Below, in pieces: positions 14,774-23,047 of a stretch of DNA of 28,613 bases. The position numbers and the translations under genes were made by a program. The notes below the pieces were generated by a model that searched no databases, had not been told where the DNA came from, and saw only the letters and a list, made by a program, of their open reading frames with translations. Positions within the stretch are counted from its first letter, which is position 1, and each line of letters opens with the position of its first letter. Source of the stretch: Ruminococcus sp. (GTDB lineage: Bacteria > Bacillota > Clostridia > Oscillospirales > Acutalibacteraceae); the NCBI GenBank assembly GCA_017380355.1, contig JAFOED010000035.1, positions 1-28,613 on the forward strand, in the 5' to 3' direction.

Positions 14774-16297
14774 ATGATAAGGAAAATACTGCGCTCGAGA
14801 TTTTTTCTCGGTGCTGTACTGATTTTAATTCAATTTGTTTTGATAATGGCATTCTTCATATGGGTATCGGACGTTATCTGGCCACTCGAGGTACTCACTT
14901 GGGGATTCTATGCGTTGACTTTGCTTTATGTAATAAACCGCGACGAGATTCCGGAGATGAAAATGCCGTGGCTGATTATTATGATGGTTCTACCATTTGT
15001 CGGTGCGTTTTTGTTCTTGCTTTTGTCTAATAACAAAGCAAGCCGTAAAGAATATCAGCGTTTTGAAAAATCAGCACGAAAAATTGCAAATCACCTGAAT
15101 CAGACAGAGAATATCGACAAGCTGAAAGAACTCGATAAAGATGCATATATGCAGGCGAAGTTTTTGTACTCTGCATCCAGAATGCCTGTTTTTGATAAGT
15201 CGAAAACTACATATTACGAAATTGGCGAAAAGTTTTTTGAGGGTTTACTTGCTGAACTTGAGAGTGCGAAACATTATATTTTTATGGAGTACTTTATTGT
15301 TCAGGAAGGTGTTATGTGGGACGCTATTCACGATGTACTCGTGAGAAAAATCAGAGAAGGCGTTGATATCTATATGATGTACGACGACTTCGGATGTATT
15401 GCGACTTTGCCTGATAACTACTATAAGAAGCTTAATGAAGAAGGTATACACTGCGTACCATGTAATAAATTCAAGCCGATTCTGTCACATATTCATAATA
15501 ATCGTGACCACAGAAAAATCACTGTTATTGACGGAAGAGTAGCTTTCACAGGCGGCATAAATTTAGCAGACGAATATATTAATGCCTACGTAAAGCACGG
15601 CCACTGGAAAGATACCGCAGTAAAAATCGAGGGTGAAGCAGTCAAAAATCTTGTTGCTCTTTTTATTTCGTTGTGGAATATGCAGGATGTAAAACCGCTC
15701 GACTGTGACAAGTATCTTTTGCCTATCAATGGTGGTGATAAGGGTCAGGGCTACGTTATTCCTTTTGGTGACTCACCGAGTCCGATTGATACTGAAGACG
15801 TCGGAAAGACAGTTTATATGAACATTTTAAACTGTGCTAAAGACTATGTGTATATCTGCACTCCGTATCTTATCTGCGATAGAGAGCTCATAAATGCTAT
15901 GTGTATTGCGGCTCGAAAGGGAGTGGACGTAAGGTTAATTACTCCTCACATTCCAGACAAAAAAGCGGTATTTACGATGACTCGTTCGAACTACTCTAAG
16001 CTCATCGACGCGGGTGTAAGAGTGTTTGAATATACCCCTGGTTTTATTCACGCTAAGAGCTTTGTGTGTGACGATAAAATCGCTGTGTGTGGTACAATTA
16101 ACCTTGATTATCGTTCGCTCGTACACCACTTTGAGTGTGGTGCGTGGATGTATAACACTGAGAGCATTGTTGATATGAAATACGACTTCATAAATACTCT
16201 GGATGTTTCACAGGAAGTTTCGAAAAGAGAAGCGAGATTCACATTTTTTAATCGAGTATTCGCAGAGCTTATGAAAGTGTTCTCTCCACTTCTGTAA
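14774..16297 (+). CDS. cls: cardiolipin synthase (phospholipase D family)
   Basis: 507 residues, usual length. Two N-terminal membrane helices (about 10-35 and 40-85, the second ending FLLLSNNKASRKEY) anchor the enzyme, followed by two phospholipase D domains. Each has an HKD motif: His246, Lys248, Asp253 in DHRKITVIDG, with FTGGINLADEY next to it, and His426, Lys428, Asp433 in FIHAKSFVCDD, followed by CGTINLDYRS. The enzyme condenses two phosphatidylglycerols, or related lipids, into cardiolipin at the cytoplasmic membrane. GAGGTG lies upstream of the ATG. Single-gene unit with its own promoter and a bidirectional terminator. Confidence 0.95.
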   Translation: MIRKILRSRFFLGAVLILIQFVLIMAFFIWVSDVIWPLEVLTWGFYALTLLYVINRDEIPEMKMPWLIIMMVLPFVGAFLFLLLSNNKASRKEYQRFEKSARKIANHLNQTENIDKLKELDKDAYMQAKFLYSASRMPVFDKSKTTYYEIGEKFFEGLLAELESAKHYIFMEYFIVQEGVMWDAIHDVLVRKIREGVDIYMMYDDFGCIATLPDNYYKKLNEEGIHCVPCNKFKPILSHIHNNRDHRKITVIDGRVAFTGGINLADEYINAYVKHGHWKDTAVKIEGEAVKNLVALFISLWNMQDVKPLDCDKYLLPINGGDKGQGYVIPFGDSPSPIDTEDVGKTVYMNILNCAKDYVYICTPYLICDRELINAMCIAARKGVDVRLITPHIPDKKAVFTMTRSNYSKLIDAGVRVFEYTPGFIHAKSFVCDDKIAVCGTINLDYRSLVHHFECGAWMYNTESIVDMKYDFINTLDVSQEVSKREARFTFFNRVFAELMKVFSPLL

Positions 16298-16311
16298 AAA
16301 TGTATAAAAAC

Positions 16312-16340
16312 AAGGCACTCTTTTAACAGAGTGCCTTTTG
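16312..16340. terminator. bidirectional rho-independent terminator
   Basis: Stem AAGGCACTCT / AGAGTGCCTT with a 6-base loop and T-rich flanks, between the convergent cls and esterase genes. Confidence 0.88.
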
Positions 16341-16378
16341 TTATTATTTTAGTGTACCATACTAAGGTGTATCAGCTA

Positions 16379-17812
16379 TCAGTAACCTAAGCCGAAAGCT
16401 AAAGTTTCAGGGAAGTACACAGCCCAGAAAACTTCGTTGTGTCGAGCGTCGTTGTCTACAACAGTTTTTAAGAGCTCTGATGGATAGCCTTTCTTTTCCA
16501 TCCAGCCCTGCATAGCAACAGCGCTTGGATAGAGCTCCTGCTCTAAAGCGTCGTTCTTAGAGTTACCATTGAAGAAGTAGATGCGCGGAAGTTTTGAGCT
16601 GTCAGAGAAGTCGAATTTAGAGAGGTATTCGTCCCATGTAGCGTCGTTGTAAAGTAAAAATGCAGGGGAGATAGCACCGATGTATGAAAATTTATCCATA
16701 TGCTCCATACCAATGTAGAAAGATTCGATACCGCCTGATGATGAGCCTGCGATACCGCGGATGGAGTTAGTGTTGTAGTTAGCTTCAACGTAAGGGATAA
16801 CCTTTTCAACTACGAAGTCCGAGTACGCTTCGCCGGTACCGTTTTTGAAACCGTCGTTGTTGTACTTTGGAATTACATCGCCGATATCAGGAGTGAGCTC
16901 GCTGTCACGCTTTGAGTTAGCATTATCGATACCAACTACGATGATACCATCACCGCCATTTTGCATATATGAGAGGACAGTTTCGTCAACTTCCCACTCG
17001 TACTGAGAGCAGTTTTCATCGTTACCGAAGATATTCTGACCATCAGTCATATATAGTACGGAGTACTTTTTATCTTTATCGTTTGCGTCGTAGCCAACAG
17101 GAGTCCAGATTGTGATACGTTTGTTGTAGCCTTTACTGTATTCGAGGTTAATCTGATTTATAGTACCCTCGTTTTCCTGACCATATGGATACATACCGCA
17201 TATAAACTTACCGCTTAAAGTGGTAATAATAAAATAACCTGAGTTTGCGACAGTAAGAGGTGTATCGGTAGTCTGTGCAGTGCCATTAGAGAAGATGATA
17301 CGGTCGTACTTTGATGTGTCTACGTTCATAGTGTACACAGTTTCTCCGTATGAATTTTCTGTGCCGTCTGTCATTAAAGTGCCAGGCCATGCGGACATCT
17401 GGTCGCCTGTTTCATTATTATAGATATATGCGTAAACAGTTTTCCACTTTCTGTTGTTTGAGAAATAGATGTTGATTTTCGGGTCAACTTTGTTTTCGCT
17501 AGGAGCCACAGTTTCATCCTCCTGTGCTGGGAATTTGTCAATCATTTTAGCGACTTTTTGCTGAATAAGTGTTGCATCGATTACTGTAACATCGAAGTCT
17601 TTGTTAACATTAGCAACCTCGATTTGCGAGTCTGTAAGCTCGTCTAGTTTAGCAACGTGACGCTGAACTAAAGTGGCATCGATAACCGCAATATCTCCGT
17701 TTAAGTCAACATCGCCCAGAAGTGTGGCTGCACCAGCAGAAATAGAGGTCAGTGCAATGACCGAACACAGTATAACTGCTGTTAAAATAACAGTAAACTT
17801 GTTTTTTTGCAT
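16379..17812 (-). CDS. secreted esterase with N-terminal dockerin and CBM26-like module
   Basis: 477 residues; ATG after GGAGG. Signal peptide to about residue 29, then at once a dockerin (32-95) whose repeats GDVDLNGDIAVIDATLVQRH and ANVNKDFDVTVIDATLIQQK share the DATxxQ(R/Q)(H/K)VA core with the dockerin at 13916-14115. A CBM26-like module follows (112-212: INIYFSNNRKWKTVYAYIY, AWPG, RIIFSNGTAQT). Residues 220-477 form an alpha/beta-hydrolase of the putative esterase family (Esterase D / CE1-like): Ser358 in IAGSSSGG, His458 in DARHNEVFW, and Asp421 as likely acid. It probably removes an acyl group from plant or starch-bound glycan; the substrate is unknown. It faces away from the unknown membrane protein gene. 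Confidence 0.88.
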   Translation of the reverse strand: MQKNKFTVILTAVILCSVIALTSISAGAATLLGDVDLNGDIAVIDATLVQRHVAKLDELTDSQIEVANVNKDFDVTVIDATLIQQKVAKMIDKFPAQEDETVAPSENKVDPKINIYFSNNRKWKTVYAYIYNNETGDQMSAWPGTLMTDGTENSYGETVYTMNVDTSKYDRIIFSNGTAQTTDTPLTVANSGYFIITTLSGKFICGMYPYGQENEGTINQINLEYSKGYNKRITIWTPVGYDANDKDKKYSVLYMTDGQNIFGNDENCSQYEWEVDETVLSYMQNGGDGIIVVGIDNANSKRDSELTPDIGDVIPKYNNDGFKNGTGEAYSDFVVEKVIPYVEANYNTNSIRGIAGSSSGGIESFYIGMEHMDKFSYIGAISPAFLLYNDATWDEYLSKFDFSDSSKLPRIYFFNGNSKNDALEQELYPSAVAMQGWMEKKGYPSELLKTVVDNDARHNEVFWAVYFPETLAFGLGY

Positions 17813-17845
17813 AATAATACCTCCGATGCAATTAAATTACTTAAA

Positions 17846-17874
17846 TTGTATCATCTAAAAATGTGCAGTTCAAT
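17846..17874 (-). promoter_or_regulatory. sigma-A promoter of the dockerin esterase gene
   Basis: Minus-strand TTGAAC (17874-17869) and TACAAT (17851-17846), 17-base spacer, 33 bases before the ATG. Confidence 0.65.
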
Positions 17875-17906
17875 AGGAAATTCAAATTTTGTTCAAGTAT
17901 TATTTG

Positions 17907-17936
17907 TTGACAAGATAGAAGTAAATTTGATATAAT
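17907..17936 (+). promoter_or_regulatory. sigma-A promoter of the membrane protein-PP2C-LDT operon
   Basis: Consensus TTGACA (17907-17912) and consensus TATAAT (17931-17936), 18-base spacer. Confidence 0.8.
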
Positions 17937-17953
17937 TTTTACATATATAATCG

Positions 17954-17967
17954 GGATAATATTATCC
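17954..17967. promoter_or_regulatory. perfect 14-base palindrome, possible operator
   Basis: GGATAATATTATCC lies about 10-25 bases downstream of the likely transcription start and 28 bases before the ATG at 17996. This is a typical place for a repressor site, but no regulator is known. Confidence 0.5.
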
Positions 17968-17995
17968 TGTGACAAGTTTTTGTAAGGTGAAACTT

Positions 17996-18943
17996 ATGGC
18001 AGGTTTTTTTAATCGCAGAAAAATAGATAAAGGTATCGACGAATACTACGGTATGGAAGAGGTAAAAGCTCCGAAAAAGCTTAAATTTTCCATGCTGGTT
18101 ATTATTGCGCTTGTTTTAGTTTTTGTTGTTATTGTATCCATTTTTAGTATTAATTTAAACAACAATTCTTTCAAGAAATTCCATCGTGCGTCAATAAAGA
18201 ATTTCGAAAGCTCTGGGTTTGAGTACGAAGTTAATGCTGGTATAAATGGTGAAAACTATATGAGCTATGCCGGTGCACTTGAGTTTGATTTAAGAGATCA
18301 GATTCTCGAGTCGCAATACCACGCAGTATACACTGATTATGAGTATGACGCTGTTTCTTATGCGCATAAGTCTCAGGCGTACAGAGGTAATTATTACGGT
18401 GGAAGATGGACTGTAGAGGAATACACAGAAAAAGCACTTGACTTTTTCTCATTTTATAGAAGCTATAAAAGAGGCGAATTCGACGCAGGTGCGCTGGTGC
18501 GTTTTACTGAAACCAACGATATTTTCAGAGCAGTACAGCTCAGAAACAGCACTATGGCTACTATTGAAGAGCTTAGTAAACCTACCGCAATAAACAACAT
18601 ATTGCATCAGAAGATACAGAGCACAGAGAATGGCACAGTTTATACTTTTACTCCTGATATGGATGAGGTTATGGCGATAGTCACAAGAAACGTCGCTTCT
18701 GCTTATTCGAGTGCAAAAGAGTATAACGAGGTTAAACAGCGAATTGACGAAAGTATGACTAATCTCGAAAACGCTCAAACTACTGTTTCGTACACTATAA
18801 GTCTTGATAAGTACCTGACGGATATTGAGATAGTGCATATCGTTAATGGAGACAGATACGTCATTGAAATTCACATGAGTAACTTCGGAAAAACTGATGT
18901 CGAAGTCGCAGATGGCTTTCTTACTGCCGCTGGCGTTGAGTAA
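17996..18943 (+). CDS. uncharacterised single-pass membrane protein
   Basis: 315 residues from the ATG at 17996, preceded by AAGGTGA; a GTG at 17969 in the same frame overlaps the palindrome and has no ribosome binding site. I do not recognise the family. The N-terminal 30 residues are charged and cytoplasmic, one hydrophobic helix spans about 33-52, and the remaining ~260 residues should be extracellular. They are rich in Tyr, Asp and Glu and look mixed alpha/beta. The last part (TTVSYTISLDKYLTDIEIVHIV then RYVIEIHMSNFGKTDV) alternates like long beta-strands, so a LolA/LppX-like lipid-carrier fold is possible but unproven. It leads an operon with a PP2C phosphatase and an L,D-transpeptidase-like protein, so a role in envelope maintenance or signalling is reasonable. 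Confidence 0.8.
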   Translation: MAGFFNRRKIDKGIDEYYGMEEVKAPKKLKFSMLVIIALVLVFVVIVSIFSINLNNNSFKKFHRASIKNFESSGFEYEVNAGINGENYMSYAGALEFDLRDQILESQYHAVYTDYEYDAVSYAHKSQAYRGNYYGGRWTVEEYTEKALDFFSFYRSYKRGEFDAGALVRFTETNDIFRAVQLRNSTMATIEELSKPTAINNILHQKIQSTENGTVYTFTPDMDEVMAIVTRNVASAYSSAKEYNEVKQRIDESMTNLENAQTTVSYTISLDKYLTDIEIVHIVNGDRYVIEIHMSNFGKTDVEVADGFLTAAGVE

Positions 18944-18975
18944 ACACATATAATTTATAGAAAAGGGGTGAGGAT

Positions 18976-19722
18976 TTGAAGAAAAGCGTAAAAATTGAGT
19001 ACGGATGTTGCTGTAACATCGGTAAAATCAGAAGAAACAACGAGGATAATTTTTACTGTGCAGGTGTCTTCAGATCTGATCCTGACTCTAATGAAGAAGT
19101 AGTCACAAGTGGCGTGGTGAGTTCTCTCGACAACGAGCTCTTTGCGGTGTTTGACGGTATGGGCGGCGAAGCGTGTGGCGAGGTTGCATCCTTTATAGCT
19201 GCACAGCAGAGCGCGTTCTTTTGCGAAGATAAGGGCGAGTATGAGGAATATCTCTACGAGCTGTGTGAAATTTTAAATGACCGCATTTTAGAAGAAACCA
19301 AAGCAAGATCTCTTGTGCTTATGGGTACTACCTGTGCGATGATTCAGTTTTTTAAAGACGAAATTTATATCGCAAATGCAGGTGACAGCCGTATATACAG
19401 ATACAATAAAAACAAACTCGAACAGATTACTCAGGACCACGTTGCTCACGGCTACGGAGCTAAAGCTCCGCTGACTAAGTTTTTGGGTACTCCTGACAAA
19501 AACGGAATTTCTCCGTACATTGCACGCGGTGCATACAAAGTAAATGATATTTTTATACTTTGTACTGATGGTGTTTATGATATGCTGAGCGAAGACATAC
19601 TAAAAGAGATTGTTGATGTAAAGCGCAGTATGGAAGACGTGGCAAAAGATATTGTACACGCGGCGGTAGAGCGTGGCGGCGTTGATAATGCGACAGTTGT
19701 TTTGTGTAAAATAAGTAAGTAG
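18976..19722 (+). CDS. PP2C-family Ser/Thr protein phosphatase
   Basis: 248 residues, usual length of the cytoplasmic stand-alone PrpC/Stp-type enzyme. The start is TTG at 18976, five bases after GGGGTG; no ATG precedes the conserved region. Family motifs are in order: IRRNNEDNF (about 16-24, metal Asp), FAVFDGMGGEACGEVAS (about 54-70, the D-G-M-G-G metal site), GTTCAMIQF, IYIANAGDSRIYRY, ITQDH, ILCTDGVYDML, and GGVDNATVVL with the last metal Asp. It dephosphorylates Ser/Thr residues and normally counters a PASTA-type kinase, but no kinase is in the window. It follows the unknown membrane protein by 33 bases. Confidence 0.95.
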   Translation: MKKSVKIEYGCCCNIGKIRRNNEDNFYCAGVFRSDPDSNEEVVTSGVVSSLDNELFAVFDGMGGEACGEVASFIAAQQSAFFCEDKGEYEEYLYELCEILNDRILEETKARSLVLMGTTCAMIQFFKDEIYIANAGDSRIYRYNKNKLEQITQDHVAHGYGAKAPLTKFLGTPDKNGISPYIARGAYKVNDIFILCTDGVYDMLSEDILKEIVDVKRSMEDVAKDIVHAAVERGGVDNATVVLCKISK

Positions 19723-19758
19723 AAATACGTAAGTAGGATAGATAAAGGAAGATGTGCT

Positions 19759-20673
19759 ATGGCATATAAAAATGATAAAACTAAAAACAGAAGACGTTAT
19801 CGTTCGCGATATCGCTCTGCTCATAACTATAAACAGCAACGCTCTTCGTCATCTAAGGCGGCGGTTCTTGTTGCTGTACTCACTTTTGTTGTTATTGCTT
19901 CACTCGTCGTAGTGTTCACTTTCGGCGATAGCATTTATACAATGCTTGACAATGCCTTGAGCGAGATTACTGCTACAGAAGCTCCGACACAGGCGCCTAC
20001 TGAAAAGCCGACAGAAAAACCAACAGAGCCTCCAACAGAAGCGGAGACTGACCCACCAGTACAACAGGATGAGCAGTTTATGCAGTTGCTCACTCTTAAC
20101 AATATGGAAGAAAGCGACATAAAGGGTAGTCAGCTTGTCTTCGTTGACGGTGATGAAAGCACTCTTACATGTAAGGTTTACTGCTACGAGAAAAATTCAG
20201 ACGGTGTATGGGTTCAGGCTATCGGCCCGTTTGATGGCTTTATCGGTGAAGCTGGTATCGATGAGATGGTATCTCCGTATGAGAATAAAACACCTGTTGG
20301 TGTGTTTGCTATCGAGTATGCTTTCGGTACACAGTATAATCCAGGCACAGGTCTTGATTATAGCCAGTTTACGATTTATGACTACTGGATTACTGACCCT
20401 GCATCTATAAACTATAACCGCTGGATGACAAGCTCTGAGAACAAAGACTGGGAGAGTGCACAGTGGCTGTACGAATACACAAGGTCATATCCTCACGCTA
20501 TCGTATTTGACTACAACCGTTCTAACGTTGACAGATCACAAGGCTGTGCGAAGTTTATACACGTAAGCGACTCTCAGACTTACGGCGGTGTCGGTATTGC
20601 TGAATCAGATATCGAGTCATTACTCTACTGGCTTAACGCATCCGCTACTCCGTACGTTTGTATTTCAAAGTAA
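19759..20673 (+). CDS. YkuD-like L,D-transpeptidase family protein lacking the canonical catalytic Cys
   Basis: 304 residues: a very basic N-terminus (RRRYRSRYRS), one membrane helix (about 34-57), a TEAPTQAPTEKPTEKP-type linker (72-100), then an extracellular domain related to COG3786-type YkuD enzymes. The C-terminal block reads GCAKFIHVSDSQTYGGVGIAES (262 onward), which aligns with the family G-S-A-I-F-L-H...T-A-G-C-V-A-L. The His is kept (His268), but the family Cys in T-A-G-C-V is Gly277 (codon GGT; TGT would need one base change), and a Cys (263) stands where the family has Ser. The cell-wall cross-linking role is therefore uncertain: it may be inactive, or Cys263 may be used. Last gene of its operon. 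Confidence 0.8.
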   Translation: MAYKNDKTKNRRRYRSRYRSAHNYKQQRSSSSKAAVLVAVLTFVVIASLVVVFTFGDSIYTMLDNALSEITATEAPTQAPTEKPTEKPTEPPTEAETDPPVQQDEQFMQLLTLNNMEESDIKGSQLVFVDGDESTLTCKVYCYEKNSDGVWVQAIGPFDGFIGEAGIDEMVSPYENKTPVGVFAIEYAFGTQYNPGTGLDYSQFTIYDYWITDPASINYNRWMTSSENKDWESAQWLYEYTRSYPHAIVFDYNRSNVDRSQGCAKFIHVSDSQTYGGVGIAESDIESLLYWLNASATPYVCISK

Positions 20674-20687
20674 ATAGTCAAAAAATT

Positions 20688-20720
20688 AAGGCTGGCGAGA
20701 ATCTCGTCAGCCTTTTTTGT
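20688..20720. terminator. bidirectional rho-independent terminator
   Basis: Stem AAGGCTGGCGAG / CTCGTCAGCCTT (one G-T pair), 3-base loop, six T after it, between the convergent LDT-like and EamA genes. Confidence 0.9.
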
Positions 20721-20723
20721 TTG

Positions 20724-21647
20724 TTAGTTTTTAAGTTTTTCTTTTTTAGTCGGTAGCTGTGCGAGCACGATTGCTGCAAATACAACTACACAGCCGATTA
20801 TTTCTATTAGTGCTAGAGATTTGTTGAGTAATATCCATCCACCGAGTGCTGCGAAAACCGACTCTAAGCTCATAATGATAGAAGCGACGGTCGGATTGTC
20901 GGAGTACTTCTGACCGATAATCTGGAGTGTATAGCCTACGCCTGAACTCATAATACCGAGGTAAAGGATGTAGCGTGACGCCTGCATAATACTCTCAAGA
21001 GATGGACGCTCGAAAACAACCATAAGCACGAGTGATAACACACCACAAGTGAGAAATTGTAATGTCGCAAGCTTTACTGCGTCAACTCTGCTGATAAAGT
21101 GGTCGACACATAGAATCTGGAACGAGAACGACACAGCACAACACAGTACAACAATATCTCCAAGATATATACCCGAAATTCCGCTTGAACCACATAGCAG
21201 ATACAGACCCAAAATAGCGACTAAAGCGCTGATCCATACATTAAGACCGACTTTGCGTTTGAAGAAAAGTCCGAGTATCGGAACAAAAATAACGTATAGC
21301 GCGGTTAAGAATCCGCTACGTGCTGAGATAGCCGCGTCACTTGGATACAGCGAAATACCGAACTGCTGAATGTTCGATGAAATACATAAAAATGTACCGC
21401 ACAGCACACCTGCGGTGATAAGTAGTTTTCTGTCTGCTTTTGTGCGTTCCAGTATAGGGCGACCGCTTTTCTTGGATGTAATTAGTATGAGCGGAATGAG
21501 CGCTATAACCGCGACAAATGAGCGCAATGCGTTTACAGTAAATGTACCGACATATTGAGCCGCTTGCTCTTGTTGTACAAACGCAACACCCCATACGAGC
21601 GCTGCTGTGAGCAAGGCGAGGTTGGCAAAAAGTTTTCTTTTGTTCAT
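20724..21647 (-). CDS. EamA/DMT superfamily transporter
   Basis: 307 residues from the ATG at 21647, directly behind GGAGGG; the frame extends 12 bases to a TTG that would overlap this site. Ten predicted membrane helices form two EamA repeats (NLALLTAALVWGVAFVQQE at the start, LYLGDIVVLCCAVSFSFQIL-like sequence in the middle). Near the end, VASIIMSLESVFAALGGWIL is the second-repeat signature in which a Glu lies inside a helix. It is distinct from the EamA gene at 5316 and shares only the general fold. The substrate cannot be inferred. It is divergent from the GH3-like gene, 169 bases away. Confidence 0.85.
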   Translation of the reverse strand: MNKRKLFANLALLTAALVWGVAFVQQEQAAQYVGTFTVNALRSFVAVIALIPLILITSKKSGRPILERTKADRKLLITAGVLCGTFLCISSNIQQFGISLYPSDAAISARSGFLTALYVIFVPILGLFFKRKVGLNVWISALVAILGLYLLCGSSGISGIYLGDIVVLCCAVSFSFQILCVDHFISRVDAVKLATLQFLTCGVLSLVLMVVFERPSLESIMQASRYILYLGIMSSGVGYTLQIIGQKYSDNPTVASIIMSLESVFAALGGWILLNKSLALIEIIGCVVVFAAIVLAQLPTKKEKLKN

Positions 21648-21670
21648 ATTACCCTCCAATTTCCTTATGA

Positions 21671-21699
21671 ATGATACAGTAAAAACTACAACGTGTCAA
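21671..21699 (-). promoter_or_regulatory. sigma-A promoter of the second EamA gene
   Basis: Minus-strand TTGACA (21699-21694) and TATCAT (21676-21671), 17-base spacer. Confidence 0.7.
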
Positions 21700-21717
21700 T
21701 ATCTAGTAATATTTGTG

Positions 21718-21746
21718 TTGAAAATTTCAATATTTAGTGTTATAAT
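21718..21746 (+). promoter_or_regulatory. sigma-A promoter of the GH3-like gene
   Basis: TTGAAA (21718-21723) and TATAAT (21741-21746), 17-base spacer, 70 bases before the ATG. Confidence 0.75.
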
Positions 21747-21816
21747 GACGCTATATTTAAGCTTTTTATCGAAAAAACGCGATTTTTATACACATCCAAT
21801 TTATAGGAGGTAGTTT

Positions 21817-23043
21817 ATGAAAAAATTTATGATTATCAGCGCGGTTCTGATTATTATAGCTGGTGCAGTGTTTTCGTTCAGCCTTTACCACTACTTTGAT
21901 GTAAAGAATAACGAAGCGACTGCTGACCAGGTAATGCCTCAAAATACTGACGACAAAAAGGAAGACAAAAAAGAGGTGAATTTAGACGCAGAAGTTCCGG
22001 CAGAGTTCCAAGATGGCGGTATCTTCTCACAAAATTACGATAAAGCGTACAAGGACACTCTCGCTATGACTAACGAGCAGATGGTAGCGCAGCTAATCAT
22101 CGGCACTTGTCCGACAGATGGCAGCGCAGGCTCGAAGCTCGACAAGGTAGCACTCGGTGGTTATTACTTTACAGACTCAAATTTCACTTCTCTTTCTAAA
22201 GAACAGATAAAAGAAGAGCTTGCTTCATACCAGAAAAAGTCTGATGTAGAGATGATTTTAGCGGTTGAAGAAGAGGGTGGTGCTGTTACTGCGCTGAGTG
22301 ATTTAGACGCTTTCCCTGATGAGGATTTCTACTCACCACGCGAGATTTTTGCAGAAAAAGGACTCTCTGGACTTCAGGATAGCGAAACACAAAAAGCGCA
22401 GATGCTTTCTTCTGTCGGAATTAACTTAAACCTTGCTCCTGTGTGCGATATGGCAGAAGATTTTACTCAGATTATGTACTCACGCTCACTCGGTGGCACA
22501 CCTCAGGAGACTTCTCAGTACGTAAAGCATACTACTCAAATCAGTCAGGGCAAGGGCGTATCGGTAGCGCTCAAGCACTTCCCAGGTTACGGCACAATCC
22601 CTGACACTTACCTTCCTGTTGTTACTGACGACAGAGAAGCAAGCACATTTGAATCACGAGATTTCCTTCCATTTAAAGCAGGTATCGATAGTGGCGCTCA
22701 CTGTGTGCTTATGTCTAATATACTGAGCACAGAACTCGACCCTAACTGTATTGCATCCCTTTCAGATTACACTCACACAATTCTTAGAAACGAGCTGAAA
22801 TTCACAGGACTTATCATCACAGATAATCTTAACAATGCGGATTACAGCGAGTACGCAAACGGCAAGGACGTTTATGTTCAGGCAATACTTGCGGGTAATG
22901 ATATGATTATGGTTGATGATATCGACTCTGCGTATAACGCGATTTTAAAAGCGGTAAACGACGGCACAATCAAAAAAGAAACCGTACAAAAAGCGTGTAT
23001 GCGAGTTTTAGCTTACAAGTACACAGCAAAGATTATAAAATAA
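21817..23043 (+). CDS. membrane-anchored GH3 (NagZ-like) family protein with altered acid/base residue
   Basis: 408 residues. An N-terminal hydrophobic helix (4-24) and a Lys/Asp/Glu-rich stalk precede a GH3 N-terminal (TIM-barrel) domain at about 80-405. Recognisable elements: AVEEEGGAVTAL (149-160; family D-x-E-G-G-R), INLNLAPVCDM (202-212), SVALKHFPGYG (249-259), TD (335-336) holding the likely nucleophile Asp336, and AILAGNDMIM (357-366). In NagZ-type enzymes a D-S-H or D-T-H loop after K-H-F-P-G supplies the acid/base His; here it reads DTY (263-265), and the substrate Arg of E-G-G-R is Ala156. Beta-N-acetylglucosaminidase action on wall fragments is the family expectation, but this copy may be inactive or act differently. 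Start follows AGGAGG. Confidence 0.82.
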   Translation: MKKFMIISAVLIIIAGAVFSFSLYHYFDVKNNEATADQVMPQNTDDKKEDKKEVNLDAEVPAEFQDGGIFSQNYDKAYKDTLAMTNEQMVAQLIIGTCPTDGSAGSKLDKVALGGYYFTDSNFTSLSKEQIKEELASYQKKSDVEMILAVEEEGGAVTALSDLDAFPDEDFYSPREIFAEKGLSGLQDSETQKAQMLSSVGINLNLAPVCDMAEDFTQIMYSRSLGGTPQETSQYVKHTTQISQGKGVSVALKHFPGYGTIPDTYLPVVTDDREASTFESRDFLPFKAGIDSGAHCVLMSNILSTELDPNCIASLSDYTHTILRNELKFTGLIITDNLNNADYSEYANGKDVYVQAILAGNDMIMVDDIDSAYNAILKAVNDGTIKKETVQKACMRVLAYKYTAKIIK

Positions 23044-23047
23044 AAAG

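Noticed and set aside
17969..17995. GTG start nine codons before the membrane protein ATG
   Set aside because: It overlaps the palindrome and lacks a ribosome binding site, whereas the ATG at 17996 follows AAGGTGA.
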